64,000 bases of DNA from Crocodylus rhombifer (Eukaryota > Chordata > Crocodylia > Crocodylidae). The position numbers were made by a program, and so were the translations under genes. The notes beneath the pieces were generated by a model, which did not search any database, had not been told where the DNA came from, and saw nothing but the letters and a program-made list of their open reading frames with translations. Location of the stretch: NCBI GenBank assembly GCA_038503035.1, contig JAVSML010018938.1:1-64000 (forward strand). The letters are read 5' to 3'. Of this stretch, positions 11,332 to 21,329 are shown one piece after another; position 1 is the first letter of the stretch; every line of letters begins with the position of its first letter.

Positions 11332-11337
11332 AATAAA
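11332..11337 (+). promoter_or_regulatory. Poly(A) signal of broken unit
   Basis: AATAAA is followed by the T/G-rich stretch TCTTTGGTTGATTCC. It lies about 110 bp past the last-exon remnant. Confidence 0.4.
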
Positions 11338-11639
11338 GATCTTTGGTTGATTCCTGCCTCATCATTTGTTTACCTCAGGGCTTATAGTCATCTGCTTCAT
11401 CCTTCCTTTGGGTTTTTTTCCATAGATTTTGAGCTTCCAGCCTTCCTTATAGGGGAAGATCCCAGACTCTACCAGATGTGTTGGGGAAAGCAACTGGTGA
11501 AGTACTCAAGAGCACCCATCCCATCACCCCTGGGGACTTCCAGGCTTTTCATTCTTAGTGTTGTATACAGTCTGAATTTTGACACAGCAGTGTCCTCCAG
11601 GTCCTTCACCATGGTGCTGCACCATAAGACCTGTTGTCC

Positions 11640-12017
11640 CCTCATTTCTACATCGTGTCTCTTCCTGGCCCTACAAAGGCACTTTGAAGAAACCACATTT
11701 CCCTGGGGTCTCTTTCAAGCTTAAGCAAATGAACACAGATTTGTTGCCTCCTTGTTGCTGCTTACACACATTTGTTGCTCATCTTACTGCTCTGGAATGG
11801 TTTCAGCATCTGGAACATGGTCCCTCCAGCACCCTGTGCTCTGTTTTCTCACACATCTTCTGGCACGCCATTGTAGGGGGCCTAGTGCAGGCACCAAGCA
11901 AAAGGATCCATTTCTTCTAGAGATAAGTCTCCTTCTGCACATCATCCACCCTTACCTCCAGCTACTTCTCTTCCATCTGCCTGATGTCCCAGCCACCCAG
12001 CTACTGTTATGTCTGCT
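11640..12017 (+). repeat. Downstream and intron blocks of array unit, further copy
   Basis: The segment GAAGAAACCACATTTCCCTG matches 2620-2690 and 22190-22250. The stretch from 11880 (AAAGGATCCATTTCTTCTAG, then CAGCCACCCAGCTACTGTTA) matches 16200-16330 and 20350-20490. The match stops abruptly at 12017, where another sequence begins. Confidence 0.55.
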
Positions 12018-12600
12018 TGTAACAGGGTCCCCACCCCAGGGTGGCCATAATGTCCCTGGAGCCCCCTCGGCCCTTATCAATTTTGCTGCCTTTGTGCAGT
12101 CTCCCCTTCCCTTTGTCTGCCATGCCTTGAATGTATTTAGAAAAAGGGAGGCTGCTCCAAGGCTCCCCAAGCCTGGTCTCACACTCATAAGCACAGTTGT
12201 CCATGCTCACTGCCTTAAAGGCCAATTCCTCAATGACTGGGGTGACATATGTTCTATTTTCACTGGAACACTCTCCAGTCCAAAAAATCCCTTGCTTTAT
12301 TTAAATCAATGCTTTTGTCCCATTCACAGCAGGAATATAGCTGCAGTGGCATCCTCAATCCAGGGTAATGACTGGCGGTTGCTATTCTTTCAGCATCCTG
12401 CAGTCCTCTGCTCCCCGCTCACCCTCCCTCCCACCGGGCTCCCTGATGCGCTAAGTGGGTCACAGAGCTATCCTTATGCAGCAGCCAGAGAGCAGATGCC
12501 AACTTCGCACACAGGCCCTACCCAGTGACAGCACAAGTCAAAGAACTGACAATTTTACAGGTTTTTAAAGGTTTGTTGTTCAGACCCAGCTCGGTTTACA
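12018..12600 (-). mobile_element. Possible LTR-like insertion
   Basis: The array homology breaks at 12017 next to TGTAACAGGG. The candidate other end is CGGTTTACA at 12592-12600, giving TGTAA...TTACA ends. On the minus strand there is AAATAAAG at about 12294-12301, as in an LTR R region. No target duplication was found and the right boundary is a guess. Confidence 0.28.
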
Positions 12601-12739
12601 GGGTTTGTGTCATTCCTCAGCCCAATTCTGTCAGAAGTGGATTGTCCTGGAGAGGCAGCACTGTGGACTCATACCACCCTCATGGGCCCTCACTATGCAA
12701 TTGTCCTTAAAGTACCCAGAGCTGTCACCCCCACACCTG

Positions 12740-13170
12740 CGACCCAGAGGCCTACTGCCACCTCACTTTTACACAAGGTCTCCTGTCTCCCCCAAGGTGC
12801 CAACTGGAAGAAACTACATATCTCTCAGGCTTATCTCAGGATCAGAAAAACAAAAGGTACCTTCACCACCTCCTTCCCACTCACCTATGGTTTTAGAAGC
12901 TCTAGCACACTGTGGTCCATATGCTAGGGTCTCTCCCTGTGGTCTTTCTGTCTTTTGGTCTAGGACTTTGAGGAGTCCTGTGACTGAAGTGAGCTGAGTC
13001 CTGTTGCTCAAGCTCTCAATGAGAGACTACCAAAAGGGTCATCAGAGCCACAGCTGCAGCCTCTACTCTGCCACTTCCTGCTGTGCAGGACCTCCCTCAG
13101 GACTTCTCAGACTCTGGTTGTGTGAAAGGGGAGCTGCAACTCAGGCAAGGTAGTTGCCATGGTGTATGAG
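12740..13170 (+). repeat. Downstream blocks of array unit, copy 3
   Basis: GGAAGAAACTACATATCTCTC, CATATGCTAGGGTCTCTCCC and GAGTCCTGTTGCTCAAGCTC align with the blocks at 2590-3170 and 22150-22470. The copy breaks off at 13174. Confidence 0.55.
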
Positions 13171-13174
13171 ATGG

Positions 13175-13531
13175 TGTCAGGCCAGTAGGGGGTGCTACTA
13201 TGCCAAGTCCCCCGTCTCACTGTGCCCGACCAAAACCCCACTTTGAGTGTCTCCTCTGAGGTGCCCGCATCCGGCCAACCCCGCTTCCTGGAGCACACCC
13301 ACAAGCCTGGGGTAATCACTGCCACCACTCGGACCTTGGTGTCCATTAGGGCCCTGTGCCACCTGGGATACATAGACCCTGCTGACTTTGGGGGTGCTTT
13401 GCCCACTGCTAGTATTTCTGGGTGCTCCTTATAATCTCCTGGGTGGCTCCAGGCTTTCAGGTGATACTCCACCAAGCTCTACTAGGAGCATAAAGGCCTG
13501 TCCCTACTCTCAAGCTAGGTGTGCTGTAACA
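13175..13531. mobile_element. Possible short solo LTR, 357 bp
   Basis: It starts TGTCAGGCC and ends GCTGTAACA. The flanks GATGG (13170-13174) and GATCG (13532-13536) match at 4 of 5 bases. It interrupts the array block. The short length and imperfect target duplication keep this tentative. Confidence 0.35.
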
Positions 13532-13780
13532 GATCGTTTTTATTAATTGAGAGACGGGAAATGGGGAAGGAGTACAAGATAAAAGAGTATTAGAAAAACA
13601 GCACCCTGAGCAAAACAGAATGGGCTTTTTGGCTCTTTTGGTATGCTTCTAGTTCACTTAATCCTAAATTACTGGCTAAATTTCAGGTGAGATACTTACA
13701 TGTTTGTCCAGTGACTGATAGAGCTTTGGAGGCCTTTTGCTTGTTTCAGCATCCCAAAAATGTCCCCTCTTCCCCAAGAT

Positions 13781-14340
13781 GGTGTTAGAAATGGAGTATT
13801 GTTAGAAATGCACAGCTTGCATCTTGCACCCGATCAGAAAGAAACACTGCCAAGGACTTTTTTCCTTGCCCAGCCTTGCCACAGCTTTTCTTATACTAAA
13901 TCGCAGACTCTCCCCCAGCTTCTCCCTAGCCTTTCTCATACAGATTACACAAGCTGGAATTCAACTGACTGTGTCCTTGAAAGGGGGGGGGGTTTGAACT
14001 CTTGGTGACCTATAGTACTCGCTGAGCATGCTTAATTAGCTGATGCATATTTACCTCTCCGCCCTGCATACTTAAGTAGTTAATTATACTATGCATGCGA
14101 TGTATGTAGTGATGTAACCACATGTATGCTTGTATGAAACGGAAGTGAGCTGTAAGAGTTCCTGTTTGTGCACACGTGCCCAGGAGGAAAAAGATAAATA
14201 CAGCCTGCAAAATTCCTTGGTGGGTTCAGAGTAATCTGAGTTTTTGACTCTGCTCTGACCCTATTTGCAAATACACCTTTTGTGCCATCTAATGAGTGTG
14301 TGTCTGTGATTTTGGTGGCCTCCAGAGAAACAAACCACTT
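13781..14340 (+). mobile_element. LTR-like sequence
   Basis: It starts at TGTTAGAAATG (repeated 18 bp later). It carries a TATA-like GATAAATACAGCC near 14191, then TTTGCAAATACACCTTTTGTG and a T/G-rich tail (14261-14320), in the order U3, R, U5. The 3' end and target duplication are not resolved. Confidence 0.42.
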
Positions 14341-14599
14341 TAAGCATCAATGGAGTGCCTCTTTTTGTAAACTTTATGACCTTGACACTAAGTCCCAACC
14401 AGCAACAGGCATTAGCTGAGGCAGACCAATCTTTTTAAAAGAAGTCAGCATCCCCCAGGGTGGAGGAACAGTGTCACAAAACAGGCTCTCAGAGCTGCTT
14501 TAAACTTCCCCCGTCTCCACCCTGGAACATATGTATAGATGCCCCAAGTGCTGCATAGACAGGCATCTTCCCCCAAGGCCTTGCTCTCTGTTAGTCCAG

Positions 14600-14990
14600 G
14601 CTTTTCTAGGGTCCTTTGGCTTGTGTCAACTGAGCCCTGCTACTCAAGTTCTCAGCAAGAGACCTTTTAGCTAGGTACAAGAGACACTAGTGCTGCCTAG
14701 GCCCCTGCTACACTCTCCATTCAGCTTCCTCCAGCTCCTGTGGACAGGTGACTTCCCAGGTCCTGTTGGTCACCTGCTACATGCATGGGTGCTACAGCCT
14801 ACTGAGGTAGCCTACTGAGGTAGCCTACTGAGGGTACTCACTGGGGTGAACAGGAGAGATGAGGCAGGGAGCTTTTGGGAGAAGTTGCCCAATCTCATGG
14901 GGAAGAAGCTGAAGAGGTAAGGTTAGGTAGCAGTGAAGCCTCCAGAGCAATGTCCAGGAGGGAAAGTGCAGGAAAAGTAGTCAGGCCTTG
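14600..14990 (+). repeat. Downstream block of array unit, copy 4
   Basis: TTTGGCTTGTGTCAACTGAG, TGCTACTCAAGTTCTCAG and the stretch through 14990 align with 2795-3230. It contains a short local tandem repeat at 14797-14834. Confidence 0.5.
14797..14834. repeat. 13-bp tandem repeat, three copies
   Basis: The unit GCCTACTGAGGTA occurs twice exactly and a third time almost exactly (GCCTACTGAGGG). Confidence 0.85.
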
Positions 14991-15214
14991 AATTGTGGGA
15001 AATGTGCACAGAGTTAGCTGGAGGGCAGAGATCAGGGGCCAGGTACAGAAGCCTCATGAGACAGCAAAGTTGTCAGCAGGGCACGGAGAACAGGAGAGTC
15101 TGGCCTGTGAGTAAGGTGAGAAGACACTGCTGGAAACTAAACCAGGACAGATGCCTGAAGGAGCTAGTGGACAGGGGAAGAGTAGAGGCTTCTTGCACAG
15201 ACCCGGTCTGATTC

Positions 15215-15640
15215 TGCTGTGCTGCCAAGGGGCATCTTTCTTCAGGGTAGAGGGAGTAGGGAAGCCTCCCAGAGGTTTCTCCATGGGCTGCAGCACAGGG
15301 TAGGGCTGGGCATCAAGGGAGCCCCAGTGGCAGCAAGTCCCAGAGTCCTGTCTGTTCTATGCTTGAACCTGTGTGCAATGCTGGTCCTCCCTCATTAATT
15401 ACACTGCCCAGAAATAGGAAGGAGGCAATTGTGAAGGGGCCTGAGTCCAGGGGTGTGGGGAGAGAGGAGTCCAAGACAGGGGGAATTTCAAAACCCTGGA
15501 AGGAGCCAGTGAGCTGCAAAGAGAGGCTCAAGGGAGGGGCCTGCAGTGCTCCACTGTATTGCCCTGGGGCAACTTCCTCCCAGTGGGGAAGAGTAGGACA
15601 ATTTCCCAGAGCTTTCCCCAAGGGCTGTAGAACCAACATC
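15215..15640. repeat. Diverged local duplication
   Basis: About 90 bp at 15215-15310 (GGGGCATCTTTCTTC, GTTTCTCCATGGGCTGCAG) resembles 15555-15640 (GGGGCAACTTCCTCC, CTTTCCCCAAGGGCTGTAG), about 340 bp apart. The opposing open frames through here look like by-products of the GC-rich sequence. Confidence 0.4.
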
Positions 15641-16189
15641 TACCCAGGAACATCCTCCTGGTAGACAGGGAGCTGCAGCTGTCCCGCTGCTACACCTGGG
15701 TCCTCAAGGCCACTCTTCACAGCTGCAATGGAGCTCCCTCCCCAAGGGCCAGAGGTGAGGAGAGTGTCATAGCCTGGAGATGCCTGGCTGAGTTGAGGCT
15801 GATGAAGACACTCTCTGAGTGTTGGACATAGGAGACAGCCCAGCAGGGCCCCACAGGCCACATCTACAGAGTCAGACCAGGTGGGGATCAGTCTGGGCCT
15901 TTCCCAATTAACACAGGGACTTGGGGGCAATGCTTGAGAGGAGGACAAACCCAGACAAAGGAAATTATTTGCTTGAATCTGTGGAAATCACTGCCATGTG
16001 GAGCTCTCTGCAAGGACACAGGCAGAAAAGTTTTCCCTCCTCCTTTATTGGTCAGGGAAAAACAGAGGAAATGGATACGCCTATGTGCTACCTACCTCCA
16101 TGTCCCCTTCCAAAAAAGAATCTCCTCTTACTCCTTTTGACAAGCAATTATGGATGGTGCAGGGGGACCTACCTACTACAGAAGGAGTG

Positions 16190-16560
16190 GCCCTCCAGCA
16201 TCAAACAAAAGGATTCACTTCTACTAGCCATAGGCCACATTCTGCACCCCATCCGCCCTTCCCTCCAACCCTGGCTCTCTTCCACCTGCTTATTATACCA
16301 GCCACCCAGCCATTGTTACACCTGCTCCATCCATCTCATCACACATCTAATTCCATCCTCATTCCAGTCAGTAGTTCCTCTGCATTTCTTTAATGTCTAA
16401 ATTAACTCTTCCTCTGCTCACATACTTATTGCTCTTTCACTTGATAACTACTCTAATCTGACCTGGGATTACACCACTTTGAGAGCTGTTAATTGTCCTG
16501 TAAACCTGCTTTTGTTCTATATGTTTGACTCTGGTTCTGTTCTATAAGGGCAGCTTTGTG
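16190..16560 (+). repeat. Intron block of array unit, isolated copy
   Basis: CAAAAGGATTCACTTCTACTAG, CAGCCACCCAGCCATTGTTA and GAGAGCTGTTAATTGTC align with the intron blocks of the intact units. No last-exon sequence follows it before the hAT element at 16782, so this unit is truncated. Confidence 0.5.
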
Positions 16561-16781
16561 TATTCCTTATCTGTATACCCTCATTAATATACAAGTTTGA
16601 GGGGCTTGCATCTGTTTTCACTGTTAGTGAAAGAGTTATGCTGCTTGAGGTTAAAGTGCACAGCTATAAAGGGCAGATGGATCAGATTTTGTGGCCACCA
16701 GCTGTCCCTTCCAAATGGTAGGCACATACATTTTGTTGATACCAAGTTATACAAAGGCCATTAAAAGGTCAACCTTCACTA

Positions 16782-17183
16782 CAGGGTAAGGGCGGACAAA
16801 GTCTGGCCTACAGATTGGATCGGGCCTGTGGTGGACTCCATTTCCCAGAAGCCCCTGTCCATGGAGACCCCAGCAGCAGCTGGGCCTTTGAGAGTGGAGG
16901 ACCAGGGTTTCCATGGAGACTGGCCCCAGCAGCACCGGCAGGGAGCAGGGCTGGGTGGGGAGCTGCTCTGCGGTCAGGATCTTGCAGTAGTGACAGCATG
17001 GTCCAGAGCTGGAGCAGAACTGTGATGCGGAGGCTGCATGCCTCAGGCAGGGCCGTGCAGGCAGCATACTGTGGCCCTGCCGCAGCTCTGGACCATGCTG
17101 TTACCACCACAAGATCCCAGCCCTGGCCCTGCAGCTGGAAAATGAAGTCCGGCCACCAGCTGGAACCATTTTGTCCACCCCTG
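16782..17183. mobile_element. hAT-type MITE, 402 bp, with internal inverted repeat
   Basis: The left end CAGGGTAAGGGCGGACAAA and the reverse complement of the right end (CAGGGGTGGACAAAATGG) match. Flanks CTTCACTA and CTTTAGGC are only weakly alike. Inside, ACAGCATGGTCCAGAGCTG near 16993 is mirrored by CAGCTCTGGACCATGCTGT near 17083. The termini resemble those of the element at 26961-28089. Confidence 0.65.
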
Positions 17184-17734
17184 CTTTAGGCTGTGCAGAG
17201 GTCTGCAGTGGGGTGGCCCTCAATCTTAGGGCAAAATCAACGTGTGGGGGGGGGGGGGGGTGGATTATGGACGATTCTAGTCAGGTATTATTCCCTGGAT
17301 AGGATGGGGGAAGATAAAGCTAAAAACGAATGGAAACAGAAAGACTGGCTTTTATTTTTTAAGAATAATTAAGACTATGCTTTTTGGTGTGTTGCAGTGG
17401 ATGGAAAGTCAGCAACAGACCTAAAATCAAGAGAAGTGTAAACAAAGCTGTTCTTTTTTGTTCTTTTACTCTTAGAAGAGCGGTGGACAAGAAGAAATAT
17501 TGGAAGAATGGGCCGTCATACTTACTTTGAACTGTACATGGAAAACAAAAGTTGCGGTTACGTAATTGTTGGAGGGTGACACGTTTAAAAGAAGCTGATT
17601 TATATTTCAATACTTTTATACAAAGAAAAATCATTCCCTGGATAGCCCTGTGGCTTATCAACTCCTCAAGGAGAAGTGCTTGTGAGTACTAGTCCGTACA
17701 GGATAGGACATTCAGAGAGAAACTTGACACTCAC

Positions 17735-17803
17735 CATTGCTAAAAGCTGAAATTCTTTGAGCTTGCTCTTCAAGTCTGAAAGACCTGCAGTTTCATAGGC
17801 ACC
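17735..17803 (-). CDS. Candidate 69-nt internal exon of an unidentified minus-strand gene
   Basis: On the minus strand a strong acceptor (pyrimidine tract then CTACAG, ending at 17804) opens exactly 23 codons in phase 0, and the stretch ends ATG before donor GTGAGTG (17734 downwards). The other two frames contain stops. The peptide starts GAYETAGLSDLKSK and reads LKEFQLLAM at its end, with leucine spacing that suits a coiled coil or helix. I do not recognise the protein. No neighbouring exon was found on this strand in the window, so flanking exons would have to be distant or outside it. It could be a chance combination of splice signals. Confidence 0.38.
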
Positions 17804-18040
17804 CTGTAGAGAAGAAAGAAGGTGCAAGGGAGACCCTGGTGGAGCAGGGCAATGGTAGAGACCCCTGGAAGCAGCAACCAGAGCACTGCTCTCCAGCCAT
17901 CAGAGCAGCTGTCTGTAACACCACACCCTGGCAGGACACCCCAGCATCAGAGTGGCAGCAACTCCAGAGCAGGTCTCCCTACCTAGTACTTGCTACTTTG
18001 GCTGGTGTAGGGAGTAGAGTCCCCAGAGCAGAGCAGCAAC

Positions 18041-18354
18041 CAGGGTTCAAATTAAACTTCAACTCTTCAGGGGAGGTCTGCAAAACAATTGGCTAGAGTC
18101 GGGGCTGTGTGCACGGGTCCCCACCAGTACTGCAGGGCTGGGGCTGGCAGCAGTAGCAGCCAGAAAGAGCTACCGCCACCTGGGCTGCTTCGAAAGGTGC
18201 GGGGTGGGCCAAGAGCTGTGTGTGGTGGCGCATGGTCTCCAGGCTGTTGGGGGAGGAGGGGGGGAACGGGTTTTGACAGTCCTGCAGGGGGGTTCTCATC
18301 TTTTATGGGGGGGGGGCTCAGCCCCCCCCAAGCTCCCCTATAATTTGGACCCTG
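18041..18354. mobile_element. hAT-type MITE, 314 bp
   Basis: The ends CAGGGTTCAAATTA and, reverse complement, CAGGGTCCAAATTA match at 13 of 14 bases. The flanks GCAGCAAC (18033-18040) and GCAGCAGG (18355-18362) match at 6 of 8. Near the right end is a G/C hairpin centred on GGGGGGCTCAGCCCCCC (about 18309-18329). Confidence 0.68.
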
Positions 18355-18721
18355 GCAGCAGGGAGTAACAAGGCCCCTGGAGTGAGCCTCCTTACCCAGA
18401 ACTTGCTACTTTGGCTGGCATAGGTGGCAGAGCTCCTGGATGGCACTTCTGGGTGAGACTCCCTTTCCGAATGACTGGAATAGGTAGGACTGTGACTGAG
18501 ATCTCTTTTGAAAAATAGTTAAGGGTTAATAGTTATGGTAGGTATATGTTTGCTTCCCTTTCCCCTTGTAATACACCCTGTTTAGTTTAACATTTGTTTT
18601 CAAGTGGGGCAGTTTGTTCTTGTTAGAATACCCAATTAAAATTTATTTTTCCAAGTTTCTGGGTGATGGCCAAAGCTAAAATTTGAGAAGTGGTGTAAAA
18701 CCCCTAAAGGTGAACCTTTGG

Positions 18722-19895
18722 ATTTGATTTAAATCAAACTGATTTAATTCATGATTCAAATCACTGGTCAGGAAGCCTCAGTTTAATCATTGTTTTCTAC
18801 CAAAAGTGCATTCTTGTTATTTGATATAACCGTAATACATATTATTCACAACTCAGAGACACATGTAGGTTTCATTTTTAAAAGGTACACCCTATACATT
18901 TTAAAGCAATGATTTATTTTGCTATTTTTCAGGTTAATCTTGCAGCTGCATCAGGAAACTGAATTGTGACCTTTAAATTGTTTTATTTAACTAGAACAAC
19001 AAGCTTAAGTATTTTGGATATTTTTCTTCAACAACAAACATGTATAATTATTTTAACAAAACAAGCATGTGTATTTTTGAATTTTTAACTATTTTAGTGA
19101 TGTGAAATGTGTTTTTAACAAAAATTAAATAAAAGATTTCCACCAGGTCACCATAAAAAACTTAAAATATTGAGTTATGCAGAAAACTCAGTCTTCCCCT
19201 TCCCCTTCCTGTGTATGCATAAACTAGAAAGACAAGCTTTCCTGCTTTTTCAGTTCCCAAGCAATTTCTCGATTTAGAATTAATTAGTCCAAAAGAAGAA
19301 AATATTCTTTCTACATCTATAGGAGAAGCTACTGCAGTTAAAAGATGGATTATCAACTTCAATAGTCTCTGATCGATCCAGGTGCTTAAGTGACTTCCAC
19401 CAGTTCACTGGTGTGACTTTCTTTACAACTTCATCAGTAAACATATTAGCTCTGAAATATACTGTAGTTGGTATTATGGAGGGATGATTCCTGGATGCCC
19501 ACGTCATAGCCAACTCCTCTTCTTTCGCAGTTAAGGATTGACCCTGGTACCAGATATTGAAAATACTGGCAAGAAAATGAGCTGGAAATAGTGCTTGATC
19601 CATTTGTTTTTTTAATGCCTGTGATTTAATTCTGTCATTGCATATTTCTCTTTTTAAGTTTTTACTTAGTTCCTTCCAAATTTTAACAGCATCAGCAATA
19701 AAATAGCGATTTCTATGCACTTTGTTCAAAGCTACAGAAATAGGCTTCAGGATAGTCAGGATATGTTCTTCTAACAAGAACTCCCCCTCACTGCTTCTGG
19801 TCTGCAAGGACTGGTAGTGCAGGGGCCGCAAAGTTGTCTTGTGTTTCTCATGCCACTGGAACCCCACCCAAACTCTAGTCCAGTCTTTAGTCCCA
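18722..19895 (-). mobile_element. hAT transposon relic with transposase 3' part
   Basis: Minus-strand transposase remnants occupy 19162-19867, followed by an AT-rich 3' region. The latter ends near GATTTGATTTAAATCAAACTG (18722-18770), a sequence style common at the ends of one hAT group. The exact termini and target duplication were not resolved. The element lies directly upstream of the promoter block of the intact unit at 20136. Confidence 0.62.
19162..19867 (-). pseudogene. hAT-family transposase, C-terminal fragment
   Basis: The first frame (19867 down to about 19340) reads as the C-terminal half of a hAT transposase catalytic domain. It includes MDQALFPAHFLASIF, then EEELAMTWASRNHPSI and VTPVNWWKSLKHL. 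After a frameshift near 19340-19350 the second frame gives the hAT C-terminal dimerisation motif ASPIDVERIFSSFGLINSK, followed by LGTEKAGKLVFL. The N-terminal zinc-finger (BED-type) part and first catalytic residues are missing. It encodes no working transposase. Confidence 0.78.
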
Positions 19896-19940
19896 GTGAT
19901 TTAATTTACCCATAGTGCACGCAGAGAGATCCCTCCAGTA

Positions 19941-19971
19941 ATTGGCTGTCAAGGACTCTGATGTCATAATG
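19941..19971 (+). promoter_or_regulatory. Conserved CCAAT box and CRE-like site, unit at 20136
   Basis: ATTGGCTG (19941-19948) and CTGATGTCATAATG (19958-19971) repeat the motif pair seen at 6319-6349 with identical 17-bp spacing. They lie 177 bp upstream of the proposed ATG. Survival of the pair amid substituted flanks suggests function. Confidence 0.5.
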
Positions 19972-20135
19972 ACCATGCGCTGATGTCCCCTGGCTTGGAT
20001 GACTGTCACAAAGTCCCAGCACAAGGTAACCAGGGGATAATGCTGTCCCCAGCTGCTAGTCTGGTTTGGGTTGGACCCAGCCCAGTTCACTCTGCAGCTC
20101 TTTCTTCATGGTCAGTAATTGTAGAGAGCAGTAAA

Positions 20136-21329
20136 ATGCCAAGGCACAGACAGAAGCAAGGATGCTGGAGGGCATTCTGGGGCAACCTGACCTGCTGCTT
20201 CCGGCAAAAGAAGAGCTGGTAAAGTCAGTTAGGTTTAGAGGGGAGAAGAGAAAGACGTGGGGACCCTCATTCACCAGCCTACGGTTAGGGGAGCAAGGGG
20301 TGGGAGGAAATGGAGTGTGGTCTAATTAGCCTGCTCAAACATATGTCCAATCCTTCTGCCTTCAAGAAAATGGATCCATTTTTCCTAGGAATATGTCTCG
20401 CTGTGCACTCTTTCCATCCCTATCCCTGCCATCTTTCTCATCTCCACTTGCTTTTTACATGCCACCTGGCCAGTGTTACATCTAACTCGCTCCAACTGTT
20501 TGTCCTAGTATATCACATATCTGATTCCATCTCTAGTTTCACATCTCATTTTCTATGATTCCTCTGCCTTCCTTTAGTCTGTAGACTAACCTTTCATCTC
20601 ATCTAGTCTATCCTCTGTCCTGAGCTGCGGTTCCATCACTCTGGAGGATGTTTATGACCCAAATTCAGAGTTCAATGAGATTTCCAGAATATAGGTATTT
20701 ATCAAAAACAGGTACAGCAGGTTCTTTTGGTTATCTTGATTTCAGCATCTGAATATTTCCTTTTATGGGCAGAGAAGCATAAGGAATATTGTCCACTAAT
20801 CCTTCCACCTACAGCTGGGAATACACTCCAGGTATTCTGACTCCTGCTCCCATGGCTCTAACCATTTCTCCTTGCACCCCTCCCAACATCAAACCTTGCA
20901 TAATGGTGGGGTGATGTCCCCTGTACACAGTGCTTTATCTGACCCACACTTTGCTGTCTCTGCAGGTCCAGGGCTGAGTCCGTGGAGTCCTCCATTGCTA
21001 GTTGGGACCCCCAGCACCAAGAGCGGATTAAGGTGGAGGACTTCTCCCACCTCTTTTACGATGACACCAGCATGGAGGAAGGTGGAGGAGTCATTGAGGT
21101 GACAGCTGTGGTCCACAGGGGAGACAGTGAAGGGGATCTGCTTCAGGATGTACCCCAGCTTGGGAAAGAGGACACTGAAGGCAGGGGAGACCATGATAAA
21201 ACCGCCTGTAGGAGTGACCAGGAAGAGGAGGCCCCTGCCATCCTATGGGGCAATGCACAGGAGCAGCAAGTGGTGCTGACAGAGACAGCAGGCCAGGAAC
21301 ATGAGCACAGCATCCCTCAGACACAGTAG
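20136..21329 (+). CDS. Small two-exon gene, unrecognised acidic protein (148 aa), copy 2
   Basis: Proposed join of 20136-20218 and 20966-21329. Exon 1 is 83 nt from ATG to donor GTAAAG; exon 2 opens after acceptor CTGTCTCTGCAG and stops at TAG (21327-21329). The split codon is TG+G. Exon 1 encodes a basic stretch with W11, F14 and the triplet CCF at 20-22 followed by RQKK. Exon 2 has WD at 41-42, RI at 48-49, DFS at 53-55, LF at 57-58, VIEV at 70-73, VHR at 77-79 and EGD at 83-85. An Asp/Glu/Gln-rich tail ends SIPQTQ. Against the copy at 6502, 42 of residues 1-85 are identical with no gap, while the tails diverge in sequence and length. It is probably soluble or membrane-attached through the Cys pair (inference). 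A poly(A) signal lies at 21975. The family is unknown to me. Confidence 0.58.

Larger units (their letters stand above)
8130..11337 (+). pseudogene. Broken copy of the two-exon small gene
   Basis: Exon 1 equivalent is about 8336-8417. The start ATG is ATA, an in-frame TAG follows, and the length is 82 nt instead of 83 with compensating indels. The donor GTAGCT is kept. The exon 2 equivalent is about 11046-11220, after acceptor TTTACAG. It still aligns with the intact copies (GGAGTTC, ATTTCTCCTGGCTCCTT, CCCTGGTCCACA) but is shifted and stop-ridden. The intron holds a solo LTR (8750-9903) and a 666-bp repeat (10282-10947). The upstream CCAAT and CRE-like sites are eroded. A poly(A) signal persists at 11332-11337. 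Confidence 0.62.

Noticed and set aside
11752..12528. 258-codon open frame (+)
   Set aside because: It crosses the intron block of the array and an insertion breakpoint at 12017, and equivalent frames are absent in other array copies.
17463..17554. Possible + strand exon after a CTTTTACTCTTAG acceptor
   Set aside because: No acceptable donor in frame, and the frame stops soon after; weaker than the minus-strand candidate at 17735.
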